Source: Streptomyces sp. PsTaAH-137 (lineage in GTDB: Bacteria; Actinomycetota; Actinomycetes; Streptomycetales; Streptomycetaceae). From it: DNA of 64,000 bases. The position numbers and the translations under genes were made by a program. The stretch lies in contig NZ_QLLY01000011.1 in NCBI RefSeq assembly GCF_003259365.1, positions 62,001-126,000 on the forward strand, read 5' to 3'. The notes beneath the pieces were generated by a model that did no database searches, was not told where the DNA came from, and was given only the letters and a program-made list of their open reading frames with translations. Positions 25,090 through 32,866 of the stretch are shown here, in pieces (position 1 is the stretch's first letter; each line of letters opens with the position of its first letter).

Positions 25090-26306
25090 CCGACAAGGCG
25101 GCCGCGCACCAGCGCACGACGCACCGGTCGCTGCCCGAACTGCGCTCTGCCGTAAGGGCGTTGGCGGCCCGGGCGCACCTGCCGGCCGAGCTGCGCACCC
25201 GTCTCGCGCAGTCCGTGTCCCGGGTGGCCGAGACCGAACTGCGGGCGGGCCGGCTCGTCACCCTGGAAGCCGCGCCGGCCGCGGCGGACCGCGAGCTGAC
25301 GGTGCGGCTGCGGGCACCGTCAGCGTCCGCCGTGGAGAGCCTGCCGCTGCCCGCCCAGCGCGAGGCGGACACCACGGTGTGGCGCATCCCGCTGCCCGCG
25401 CAGGCCCCTGTCCCGGCCCGGCGACAGCCGGACCCCTCCCCCGTGGAACTGCTGGAGGAGGAGCTGCGCGCGGCCGTGCACCGGGCCGACTCCCTGGAGG
25501 CGGACCGGCGCCACCTCACCCACGAGCTGGACGAGACCAACAGCGGTGTCCTCGCCCTGTACGTGCAGTTGGAGGAGCGTGACGAACAGCTGCGGCGCGC
25601 GCACGGCCAGATGCTGCGCGAGCTGGAGGACGCGCTGCGCCCGGCGCCGATCAAAGTCGACGGCCTGGAGCTGGCCATCCACTACGCACCGGCCGGCACC
25701 GACACCCCGACGGGCGGCGATCTCTACGACTGGTTCCAGCTCCCCGACGGCACCGTGCACATCACGGTCGTCGACGCCCTGGGACACGGCGTCACCAGTA
25801 CCCGCAGCGCCCTGGACGTCACCCACGCCGTGCGCACCCTCACCCTGGAGGGCCACTCGCTGGAGACGATCGTGCGGCGCACCGACGAGATCCTGCTCCC
25901 CTACGACCGGGAGCTGATGGCAACGGTGCAGCTGGTCCGCATCGACCCGGTCTCCGGCCGGATCGCCGTCGCCAACGGCAGCCATCCGCCGCCCCTGCTG
26001 GTGGGCGGCGACGGCAGCGCCCGCTTCCTGGAGGTGCGCGGCCGGGGCATCGGCTATCCGATGGCGGGCAGCGAAGGTCTGCGGCACGAACGGCTCGACC
26101 GCGACGACCTGCTCGTCCTGTACACGGACGGCCTGACCGAGAGCCGCCGCGACCCCTACGAAGGGGAACGCCGGCTGACCGCGGCGGCCGTCCGCCACCG
26201 GCACCGCCCCACCGAAGAGATCCCCGGGGCCCTCGCACAGGAGATGCACACCGTGATCCTGCATCCGGACGACACCCTCGCCCTCACCGTACGGAGAAGC
26301 CGATGA
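25086..26306 (+). CDS. SpoIIE/RsbU-type PP2C phosphatase
   Basis: This 406-aa protein has an N-terminal helical region (about 1-110), a predicted coiled coil (about 115-185, VELLEEELRAAVHRADSLEA) and a SpoIIE-type PP2C domain (about 195-405). Metal and catalytic motifs are present: TGGDLYDWFQLPDG, VVDALGHGVTSTRSAL, LYTDGLTESR and the final HPDDTLALTVR. It should dephosphorylate a STAS antagonist, most simply the product of the next gene. RsbT is the expected activator. It starts within the stop of the small ATPase-like gene and overlaps the STAS gene by four bases. Confidence 0.9.
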   Translation: MTDKAAAHQRTTHRSLPELRSAVRALAARAHLPAELRTRLAQSVSRVAETELRAGRLVTLEAAPAAADRELTVRLRAPSASAVESLPLPAQREADTTVWRIPLPAQAPVPARRQPDPSPVELLEEELRAAVHRADSLEADRRHLTHELDETNSGVLALYVQLEERDEQLRRAHGQMLRELEDALRPAPIKVDGLELAIHYAPAGTDTPTGGDLYDWFQLPDGTVHITVVDALGHGVTSTRSALDVTHAVRTLTLEGHSLETIVRRTDEILLPYDRELMATVQLVRIDPVSGRIAVANGSHPPPLLVGGDGSARFLEVRGRGIGYPMAGSEGLRHERLDRDDLLVLYTDGLTESRRDPYEGERRLTAAAVRHRHRPTEEIPGALAQEMHTVILHPDDTLALTVRRSR

Positions 26307-26695
26307 CCCATGCCGCGCCCGAGTCGATACCCGGGGACTCCTCCCACGTGCTGCGGTTCGCCACCGCACCGGGCCCGGACGGTCCGGTGGTCGCCCTCAC
26401 CGGCGACCTGGACTACGAGAGCGCGCCGCGGCTGCTCGACGCCCTCACCGGGTTCGTGGTACCGGACGGGGAGACGCTCACCCTCGATCTGTCGGACGTA
26501 CGGTTCTTCGACTCGGGCGGCATCAACGCCCTGCTGCGGGCGCGCCGCGCGTTGCAGGAGCGGAACTCCGACCTTGCGGTGTCCAAGCTGTCGCCGGTCG
26601 TCGAGCGGATCTTCCGGATCACCGGGCTCGACACGGTCCTGGTGCCCGACGGCCCGGCCGGATCCGGTACCGGTACCGATCCGTCGGCGGGGTAG
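26303..26695 (+). CDS. STAS anti-anti-sigma factor (RsbV/BldG-like)
   Basis: The protein has 130 aa, a single STAS domain with the phosphorylatable serine in LSDVRFFDSGGINALLRA. When dephosphorylated, such proteins bind the anti-sigma kinase and free its sigma factor. It overlaps the phosphatase gene by four bases (ATGA) and precedes an RsbW-like kinase gene, giving a full partner-switch set. No sigma factor gene is in the cluster, so the target sigma lies elsewhere. Confidence 0.9.
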   Translation: MTHAAPESIPGDSSHVLRFATAPGPDGPVVALTGDLDYESAPRLLDALTGFVVPDGETLTLDLSDVRFFDSGGINALLRARRALQERNSDLAVSKLSPVVERIFRITGLDTVLVPDGPAGSGTGTDPSAG

Positions 26696-26716
26696 CCGGT
26701 ACAGATGGAGATCGTG

Positions 26717-27073
26717 ATGGACGGTCCCCTGACGGGGACAGAGGCCCGGCAGTCGGCTGCCCGGTTCCTCGCCGAGCACTGCCCCTGGGCCGACACGGAC
26801 GCGGTGCTCCTGGTCGTGTCGGAGCTGGTCACGAACGCGTCCCGGCACACGGGCGCGCTGGCGAGGCTGCGGCTGCGCGTGGACGCGGGCGGGCTCGCGG
26901 TGGAGGTGGAGGACGCGGATCCGCGCGCTCCGGTGCCGCGGACGCCGGATCTCGGCGGCGGGGGCGGCTTCGGCTGGCACATGGTGGAGCGGCTGGCCGA
27001 GCAGCTCTCGGTGCGTCCGTCGGCGGACGGCAAGTGCATCGCGGCCGGGTGGGCGGCGCCGACAGCGGTGTGA
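26717..27073 (+). CDS. RsbW-like anti-sigma serine kinase (HATPase_c_2)
   Basis: The protein has about 118 aa. I prefer the ATG at 26717, which has GGAG six bases upstream, over the ATG at 26705. The N box is VVSELVTNASRHTG, the G1 box is degenerate in the usual Streptomyces way (VEDADPRAPVP), and the G2 Gly-rich loop is GGGGGFGWHMVERL. Streptomyces carries dozens of such stand-alone GHKL proteins that phosphorylate STAS partners. It closes the rsb cluster, ahead of a bidirectional terminator. Confidence 0.85.
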   Translation: MDGPLTGTEARQSAARFLAEHCPWADTDAVLLVVSELVTNASRHTGALARLRLRVDAGGLAVEVEDADPRAPVPRTPDLGGGGGFGWHMVERLAEQLSVRPSADGKCIAAGWAAPTAV

Positions 27074-27079
27074 ACGGGG

Positions 27080-27111
27080 CGCGCCGTCCGGCCCGGGGGC
27101 CGGACGGCGCG
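27080..27111. terminator. Bidirectional terminator between rsb cluster and guaB1
   Basis: A perfect 14-bp GC-only-rich inverted repeat (27080-27093 with 27098-27111) with a 4-nt loop lies between the convergent RsbW-like gene and guaB1 stops. It can terminate both transcripts. Confidence 0.85.
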
Positions 27112-27129
27112 TAAGTGAAGAGCCCGGTG

Positions 27130-28572
27130 CTAGCTCCAGCTGGCGTGCAGCGGCTTGCCCTCGGCGTAGCCGGCGGCGGACTGGATCCCGACGGTGGCCT
27201 TCTCCTCGAACTCGGCCAGCGAGTTCGCACCCGCGTAGGTGCAGGAGGAGCGGACGCCCGCGATGATCGAGTCGATCAGGTCCTCGACGCCCGGACGCTG
27301 CGGGTCGAGGAACATGCGGGAGGTGGAGATGCCCTCCTCGAAGAGCGCCTTGCGGGCGCGGTCGTACGCCGACTCGTCCGACGTGCGGTTCTTGACGGCG
27401 CGGGCGGAGGCCATGCCGAAGGACTCCTTGTAGGCGCGGCCCTTGGCGTCGTGCTGGAGGTCGCCGGGGGACTCGTAGGTCCCGGCGAACCAGGAGCCGA
27501 TCATCACGTTCGACGCGCCGGCCGCGAGGGCCATGGCGACGTCGCGCGGGTGGCGGACACCGCCGTCGGCCCAGACGTGCTTGCCGTACTTCTTGGCCTC
27601 GGCGGCGCACTCCAGGACGGCGGAGAACTGCGGGCGGCCGACGCCGGTCATCATGCGGGTGGTGCACATGGCGCCGGGGCCGACGCCGACCTTGATGATG
27701 TCCGCTCCGGCCTCGATGAGGTCCTTGACGCCCTCGGCCGCGACGATGTTGCCCGCCACGATCGGGACCTGCGGGTCGAGCGCGCGCACGGTCTTGATGG
27801 CGCTGATCATCGACTCCTGGTGCCCGTGGGCGGTGTCGATGACGAGCGTGTCGACGCCCGCGTCGAGGAGCTGCTTGGCCTTGCCGGCCACATCGCCGTT
27901 GATGCCGACGGCGGCGGCGATGCGCAGCTTGCCCTCGGCGTCGGTGGCCGGGGTGTAGAGGGTGGCGCGCAGGGCGCCGGTGCGGGTCAGGATGCCCGCG
28001 AGCTTGCCGTCCTTGTCGACGGCCGGGGCGTAGCGGCGGTTGGCGCCGTCCAGCTTGTTGAAGGCGTCGCGCGGGTCGATGTCCGCGTCGAGCAGCAGCA
28101 GGTCGCGGGACATGACCTCGGACAGCTGGGTGAAGCGGTCCACGCCGGTCAGGTCCTCGTCGGTGACGACACCGACGGGCCGCTGCTGGTCGTCGACGAC
28201 CACGCCGGCGTTGTGCGCGCGCTTGGGCAGCAGCACCAGGGCGTCCGCGACGGTCTGGGTCGGGGCGAGCACGATCGGGGTGTCGAGCACCAGGTGGCGC
28301 GTCTTGACCCAGGAGATGACGTCGGTGATGACCTCGATCGGGATGTCCTGCGGGATGACGACGATGCCGCCGCGACGGGCCACGGTCTCGGCCATCCGGC
28401 GGCCCGCGATCGCGGTCATGTTGGCGACGACCAGCGGGATCGTGGTGCCCGTGCCGTCCGGGGAGGAGAGGTCCACGGCCTGACGGGAGCCGACGGCGCT
28501 GCGCCGCGGCACCATGAAGACGTCGTCGTACGTCAGGTCGTACGCGGGCTGGATGTCATTGAGGAAACGCAC
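27130..28572 (-). CDS. guaB1: GuaB1-family GMP reductase (IMPDH paralogue)
   Basis: The 480-aa protein has a TIM barrel with inserted CBS pair (about 95-205), as in IMP dehydrogenase. The catalytic Cys loop reads GPGAMCTTRMMTGVGRPQ, and the N-terminal DDVFMVPRRS and the flap region differ from GuaB2. The mycobacterial orthologue GuaB1 was shown to be a GMP reductase, converting GMP to IMP with NADPH under CBS-mediated purine control. Many pipelines still call it IMP dehydrogenase. The GTG start at 28572 has only a weak ribosome site. Confidence 0.9.
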   Translation of the reverse strand: MRFLNDIQPAYDLTYDDVFMVPRRSAVGSRQAVDLSSPDGTGTTIPLVVANMTAIAGRRMAETVARRGGIVVIPQDIPIEVITDVISWVKTRHLVLDTPIVLAPTQTVADALVLLPKRAHNAGVVVDDQQRPVGVVTDEDLTGVDRFTQLSEVMSRDLLLLDADIDPRDAFNKLDGANRRYAPAVDKDGKLAGILTRTGALRATLYTPATDAEGKLRIAAAVGINGDVAGKAKQLLDAGVDTLVIDTAHGHQESMISAIKTVRALDPQVPIVAGNIVAAEGVKDLIEAGADIIKVGVGPGAMCTTRMMTGVGRPQFSAVLECAAEAKKYGKHVWADGGVRHPRDVAMALAAGASNVMIGSWFAGTYESPGDLQHDAKGRAYKESFGMASARAVKNRTSDESAYDRARKALFEEGISTSRMFLDPQRPGVEDLIDSIIAGVRSSCTYAGANSLAEFEEKATVGIQSAAGYAEGKPLHASWS

Positions 28573-28731
28573 GTGCGCAGGTCCCGATCGCTAGAAGGGA
28601 GCCCCGGAAGGATGCCGCCGGGGCACAAAGCACGTACTTCATTTTCCCACGTGGGCCATGGTCACGTCTTCGGGCCGAACGTCCCAAGCGCGTCCCACCG
28701 GGTTGGATGATCATCCGAGAGCCTGGTCAGG

Positions 28732-29976
28732 TCACTCCGGAAAGGCGTCCAGCGCCCCCGTGAAGCAGCTCAGCGGCGCGTGGGTGAGTCCGGCGCCGAT
28801 CTGGCCGATGCCGGGTTCGCGGTGGGCGATGCCGGTGGTGATCACGGGTTCGAGGCCGGTGTCGACGACCTTGCGAACGTCGATGCCGACCGGGCTGCCC
28901 GCGAAGTCGAGCCCGGAGAGCCGGTAGTCGCGGTGCCGGCCGAGGGTGATGGCCGCCATCTCCTGACTGACCCGGCGGGCCCGCTCGGGGGTGCCGCCGA
29001 CGAAGCCGACGATCGCCGGGGCGGCGGCGAGGGCGAAGCCGCCGAGGCCGTGGGTCTCGGTGATGGCGCTGTCGCCGATGTCGGGGTTGGCGTCGCCCGG
29101 CCCGTACCCGGCGAAGTACAGTCCGTCGACGGGCGCGGCGGGCGCCGTGAACCAGGCGTCGCCGAGACCGCTGACCCTGATGCCGACGTCGACGCCGTTG
29201 CGGGCGAAGGCGGTGACGAGGGTGGAGTGCTCCACGCCGTGCCCGGCCATGAGCGCCAGTTTGCCGGCCGCCATGGAGAAGTTCAGGAACCAGTAGTTGT
29301 TGTCGCGCAGGAAGTCGAGCGCCTCGATGCCGCCGAGGTCGGCGTGGCGGGCGAGGGCAGGGCCGAGTTCGCGGGCGAGCAGGGCGCTGGCGGCGGTGTT
29401 GCGGCTGTGGCACTCGTCGCCCATCTGGAGCGCCTGGGCGGTGACGGTACGGAGGTTGACGGGTTCGGCGCGCTCCCCCAGCGCCGCCCGCAGCGCGGGT
29501 CCGAGCCGCTCCCCCATCCAGCGCAGCCGTCGCATCACGTCATCGCCGAGCGCCCCGTACCGCAGGCAACGCCCTTGCCCCTCATTGAGGTTGGAGTAGG
29601 CGCGCAGTCCGCTCGCCCGGTCCTCCACGACCATCAGCGGCATGGACGGAGAGAGGATCCCGGCCATCGGGCCGACCATGTCGTGGTGGTGGCAGGGCGC
29701 GAAGCGGACGGCGCCGGACCCGGCGAGTCGCAGGGCCCCTTCCTCGGTGGCGGCCCAGCCTTCGAGGACGACCGCGCCGACGCACATCCACTCCCACGCG
29801 ACGGGCGGCCCGGCGTGCAACAGCAGCCGCTCGTCGGCGAGTTCGGGGATCAGCTCGGCGGCCGGGCGGACGTCGGTCCACAGCGGCTGGACGTCCAGGA
29901 CACGGGCGAGGGCGGTCGGGTTGGCGGCCTCGATGTCGGGCCGGGCGGTGAGCAGCGGGCGGGAGGTCGGGGTCAT
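28732..29976 (-). CDS. DUF1116 family protein (AllG/YlbE-like)
   Basis: This 414-aa protein belongs to DUF1116, seen in the core motifs FAPCHHHDMVGPMAGILSPS, LNEGQGRCLRYG and GDECHSRNTAAS. In enterobacteria the family member AllG acts with AllF (FdrA-like) and AllH in oxamate carbamoyl transfer during allantoin use. No fdrA-like or DUF2877 partner is near, so the role here is open. It reads from the ATG at 29976, downstream of a 19-bp tandem repeat and the barnase-barstar pair. Confidence 0.82.
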   Translation of the reverse strand: MTPTSRPLLTARPDIEAANPTALARVLDVQPLWTDVRPAAELIPELADERLLLHAGPPVAWEWMCVGAVVLEGWAATEEGALRLAGSGAVRFAPCHHHDMVGPMAGILSPSMPLMVVEDRASGLRAYSNLNEGQGRCLRYGALGDDVMRRLRWMGERLGPALRAALGERAEPVNLRTVTAQALQMGDECHSRNTAASALLARELGPALARHADLGGIEALDFLRDNNYWFLNFSMAAGKLALMAGHGVEHSTLVTAFARNGVDVGIRVSGLGDAWFTAPAAPVDGLYFAGYGPGDANPDIGDSAITETHGLGGFALAAAPAIVGFVGGTPERARRVSQEMAAITLGRHRDYRLSGLDFAGSPVGIDVRKVVDTGLEPVITTGIAHREPGIGQIGAGLTHAPLSCFTGALDAFPE

Positions 29977-30025
29977 GCGGGGCCTCCCGCCCCGCACCTC
30001 CCCCACCGCCTCCGAAACCGGGCCG

Positions 30026-30171
30026 GTACAGCAGGCCCAGACCCGTACAGCTGACCCAGACCCGTACAGCCGGCCCAGACCCGTACAGCAGGCCCAGACC
30101 CGTACAGCAGGCCCAGACCCGTACAGCAGGCCCAGACCCGTACAGCTGACCCAGACCCGTACAGCAGGCCT
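30026..30171. repeat. Tandem repeat of a 19-bp unit, eight copies
   Basis: The hexamer GTACAG recurs at exactly 19-bp steps (30026, 30045, 30064, 30083, 30102, 30121, 30140, 30159). The unit is GTACAGCAGGCCCAGACCC, and copies vary only in a central three-base stretch (CAGG, CTGA or CCGG context). It fills the gap between the barstar stop (30170-30172, inside the last partial copy) and the DUF1116 start. Since 19 is not a multiple of three, it is not a coding repeat. High copy identity points to recent expansion by slippage, so copy number should vary between strains. Confidence 0.95.
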
Positions 30172-30481
30172 AAAGAGGCCCCAGCGCCAGCGCCACCCGC
30201 ACCGCGCCGGCCCGCTCGAAGATCTCCTGGGCGATCTCCCACTGACCGGGCTCCCGGCGCGCGTACTCCCGCCATCCGCTGACGACGAGCAGCAGCCCGG
30301 GCCCGGCGGCCTCCGTCGGCAGTTGCCCGGGGTCGCCGAGCGCGTCGGCCAGCGCGTCCCAGTTCCGCCCGAACCACGAAGGCAGGTCGAGGGCGACGGC
30401 GCAGCGGTCCATGAGGGCGGCCTTGTCCACGGCCCCGTCGAGGTCGAGGACGCGGACCGCCCAGTCACCGCTCGCGCTCAT
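30170..30481 (-). CDS. Barstar-family ribonuclease inhibitor
   Basis: This 103-aa cytoplasmic protein has the barstar fold signature: a first helix region (DKAALMDRCAVALDLPSWFGRNWDALADALGD split around residues 18-50), where the WFGRNWDAL segment and the acidic residues of the inhibitor helix are recognisable. It blocks guanyl-specific RNases by an acidic surface in the active site. It overlaps the barnase-like gene by four bases (ATGA), the expected toxin-immunity coupling. Its stop abuts the tandem repeat. Confidence 0.9.
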   Translation of the reverse strand: MSASGDWAVRVLDLDGAVDKAALMDRCAVALDLPSWFGRNWDALADALGDPGQLPTEAAGPGLLLVVSGWREYARREPGQWEIAQEIFERAGAVRVALALGPL

Positions 30482-30822
30482 CGCAGCACTTCCTTGAACG
30501 ACTCGTAGTGGTCATCGGTGTAATACGTCTCGCGCTCGTCACCGGTGACGATGCGCCGGGCGCCACGGTCGCGCGAGCCCGGCGTGGGCACGGTGTACTC
30601 GTGGTAGTAGCCCCGCCGGTGCTCGGGCAGCTGCCGCTCGTAGTTCCCGAAGACGCTGCCGTCCTTCTCGTACGGGAAGGGGCCGCCCTTGTCGATGAGG
30701 GTGAGCGTGCGCCGCGCCTCGACGGGCAGCCGGCTCTCCCGCACGGTGCCGAGGCCGGAGTCGGAGCACCCCACGAGGAGCGCACAGCAAGTCAGCAGCA
30801 GACAGAGAACACGACGAGCCAC
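30478..30822 (-). CDS. Barnase/RNase Sa-type guanyl-specific ribonuclease, predicted lipoprotein
   Basis: The product has 114 aa from the GTG at 30822, which has GGAGGGG seven bases upstream; a TTG two codons earlier lacks this spacing. A hydrophobic signal (LCLLLTCCALLVGC) ends in a lipobox, and the mature part matches RNase Sa: RRTLTLIDKGGPFPY, YYHEYTVPTPG with catalytic Glu75, ARRIVTGD with Arg89/90, and YTDDHYESF with His105. RNase Sa itself is secreted and free; lipidation would hold this one on the membrane. The gene is coupled to its inhibitor. Confidence 0.9.
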   Translation of the reverse strand: MARRVLCLLLTCCALLVGCSDSGLGTVRESRLPVEARRTLTLIDKGGPFPYEKDGSVFGNYERQLPEHRRGYYHEYTVPTPGSRDRGARRIVTGDERETYYTDDHYESFKEVLR

Positions 30823-30824
30823 GA

Positions 30825-30871
30825 TCAAGCCCCTCCGGCGATCGAGGAGCGGGGCCCGGGGCGGAGCCCCG
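30825..30871. repeat. Dispersed Streptomyces intergenic repeat, copy A
   Basis: The block begins TCAAGCCCCTCCGGCGATCG and ends in a GGGGC-GGA-GCCCC hairpin (30858-30870). A close copy lies at 32789-32835. This fills the gap between the SorC stop and the RNase gene. On the minus strand its CCGGAGGGG portion is the ribosome binding site of the RNase gene. The family is one I recognise as common in Streptomyces intergenic DNA. Confidence 0.8.
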
Positions 30872-30876
30872 TGACC

Positions 30877-31923
30877 TCACACTCCGTCGGGGTCGGCCCG
30901 CTGCAGCGCCGGCTTCGGCGTCGGTCCGGCCGTCAGCAGAAAGTCAGCCGCGGACGTATCGGTGACCAGACTGGTCACGAGCCCGGACCGCAGCACGGCG
31001 TCGATGGCGGCAGCCTTCCGCTGTCCGCCCGCGATCGCCACGACCTCCGGTATGCGGCGCAGCCGGTCCGCCTCCACCGTGATGCAGCGCTCGCCGAGGT
31101 CCCGGCCGACCCGACGCCCCTGAGCGTCGAACAGGTGGGCCGACATCTCGGCCGCGACGCCCAGCGACGCGTAGTGCGCGCGCTCCTCGTCGCTGAGCAT
31201 GTCGTGCACGGTGGAGATGCCCGGCTCCCAGGAGCCGATGGACACGCACGCCACGGTGACCTTGTCGAAGTACTCGAAGGCGCGGGCGATCCCGGTCTGG
31301 TGGCGCAGCGCCCCGGCGGTGGCGGCGTCCGGCAGCAGCATCGGCGCGTAGATCGGGTGGGCGTCGCCGCCCGAGACCTGCGCGGCCCGCCGGACGGCCT
31401 CCACGGAGCCGCGCTCGGCGGTCCCCGCGTCGTACACACCGGTCAGCTGCACGACGGTGCACGGCGGGAGCCGGTCGAGAGCGGCGGCCATGTGAATGGT
31501 GGAGCGGCCCCACGCGAGACCCAGGACATCGCCCTCGGTGACCAGCTCGCCCAGGAGGTCGGCGGCGACCTCGCCCAGGTTCTCCGGGTCGGGCGACTCC
31601 TCGGCCTCGGCCGGTGACTCGACGACCACGACGTGCCGCAGTCCGTACCGCGCGCGCAGCGCGTCGGAACGCTCGGCGTCCAGCTCGGCCGGGACCCGGA
31701 TCTCGATGCGCACGAGATCTCGCTCCAGGGCGGTCTCCAGGACCCGGGCCACCTTGAAGCGGCTGACGCCGAACTCCTCGGCGATCTGGATCTTGGACTT
31801 GCCCTCCAGATAGAAGCGACGGGCCATGGCCGCCGCCTGCATCAGCTCCGCGGGTCCCATCCGCAGGGCTGCGCGTCCCGCCGATGATGCGGACACGGCG
31901 ATCTCCTCACTGCTCTTCTTCAC
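30877..31923 (-). CDS. SorC-family sugar-binding transcriptional regulator
   Basis: The 348-aa protein has an N-terminal helix-turn-helix (RRFYLEGKSKIQIAEEFGVS, about 35-55) and a C-terminal SorC sugar-phosphate-binding/NagB-like domain (about 90-340) with VLGLAWGRSTIHMAAAL and VVAIAGGQRKAAAIDAVLRS. Members (SorC, DeoR-YP, CggR) respond to phosphorylated sugars and act as tetramers. The GTG start lies at 31923. No sugar operon adjoins; rpe lies upstream on the same strand at 143 bases. Effector is unknown. Confidence 0.92.
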   Translation of the reverse strand: MKKSSEEIAVSASSAGRAALRMGPAELMQAAAMARRFYLEGKSKIQIAEEFGVSRFKVARVLETALERDLVRIEIRVPAELDAERSDALRARYGLRHVVVVESPAEAEESPDPENLGEVAADLLGELVTEGDVLGLAWGRSTIHMAAALDRLPPCTVVQLTGVYDAGTAERGSVEAVRRAAQVSGGDAHPIYAPMLLPDAATAGALRHQTGIARAFEYFDKVTVACVSIGSWEPGISTVHDMLSDEERAHYASLGVAAEMSAHLFDAQGRRVGRDLGERCITVEADRLRRIPEVVAIAGGQRKAAAIDAVLRSGLVTSLVTDTSAADFLLTAGPTPKPALQRADPDGV

Positions 31924-32066
31924 GACTCACACGACAACTGTGGACACAAGCACTGATACCGCGCCCACCGCACGCTCTTCTGTTCACAACCTGGATACGC
32001 CGTTCATCCTTGCAGATCCCGCGGATCCGATCAGCCCCGAGGGAACGCCGTTCACGGAACCGTGGC

Positions 32067-32744
32067 TCAGTGGTCGCACGCCCAGGTCGACGCCGACGCC
32101 GCCTGCGCGCGCAGTCCGCGGACCGCTTCGGCCGGGTCACTCGCCCCGTATACCGCCGAACCGGCGACGAACACGTCCGCCCCCGCCTCCGCGCACCGCT
32201 CGATGGTCGACGCGGAGACCCCGCCGTCGACCTGCAGCCACAGCTCCAGACCGTGCTTGGAGATCAGCTCACGCGTCCGGCGGATCTTCGGCAGCATGAT
32301 GTCCAGGAAGGCCTGCCCGCCGAACCCGGGCTCAACCGTCATGATCAGCAGCATGTCCAGCTCGGGGAGCAGATCCTCGTACGGCTCGATGGGCGTCGCC
32401 GGCTTGAGCGCCATGGAGGCGCGGGCGCCCTTGGCGCGGATCTCACGGGCGAGCCGGACGGGCGCGTGGGCGGCCTCGGCGTGGAAGGTGACCGATCCGG
32501 CCCCCACCTCGACGTACTGGGGAGCCCACTGATCGGGGTTCTCGATCATCAGATGGCAGTCCAGCGGGGTGTCCGTCGCCCGCGCCAGCGACTCTACGAC
32601 CGGCACCCCCAGGGTGAGGTTCGGGACGAAGTGGTTGTCCATGACGTCGACGTGGAGCCAGTCGGCGCCCGCGACCGCCTGTGCCTCGTCGGCAAGGCGC
32701 GCGAAGTCCGCGGAGAGGATGCTGGGGTTGATCTGAACGGCCAT
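32067..32744 (-). CDS. rpe: Ribulose-phosphate 3-epimerase
   Basis: This 225-aa TIM-barrel enzyme interconverts ribulose-5-phosphate and xylulose-5-phosphate in the pentose phosphate pathway. Signatures are INPSILSADFARLADE, WLHVDVMDNHFVPNLTLG (metal and substrate residues), MTVEPGFGGQAF and LQVDGGVSAS. The start is the ATG at 32744; the frame upstream runs into a dispersed repeat. It follows rsmB and fmt on the same strand, a common actinobacterial order. Confidence 0.97.
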   Translation of the reverse strand: MAVQINPSILSADFARLADEAQAVAGADWLHVDVMDNHFVPNLTLGVPVVESLARATDTPLDCHLMIENPDQWAPQYVEVGAGSVTFHAEAAHAPVRLAREIRAKGARASMALKPATPIEPYEDLLPELDMLLIMTVEPGFGGQAFLDIMLPKIRRTRELISKHGLELWLQVDGGVSASTIERCAEAGADVFVAGSAVYGASDPAEAVRGLRAQAASASTWACDH

Positions 32745-32788
32745 GCCCCAAGACTGCCATGCCCGGGGCCGCTTTCCCTCCTCGGGAT

Positions 32789-32835
32789 TCAAGCCCGTCC
32801 GGCGATGGAGGACCGGGGCCCGGGGCCAAGCCCCG
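32789..32835. repeat. Dispersed Streptomyces intergenic repeat, copy B
   Basis: The copy starts TCAAGCCCGTCCGGCGATGG and ends in a GGGGC-CAA-GCCCC hairpin (32822-32834, closed by a further C-G pair). It matches copy A at 30825-30871 along its length apart from a handful of substitutions. It lies between the rsmB stop and the rpe start, so the hairpin could terminate or stabilise rsmB mRNA. Confidence 0.8.
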
Positions 32836-32866
32836 GAACCTCACCCGCAGCGCCTGCGCGCCACCG

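Noticed and set aside
27121..28710. 531-codon plus-strand frame opposite guaB1
   Set aside because: It is antisense to a well-supported gene and has shadow-frame composition.
30026..30171. Possible CRISPR array
   Set aside because: Units are 19 bp head to tail with no unique spacers, and no cas gene is near. It is a simple tandem repeat.
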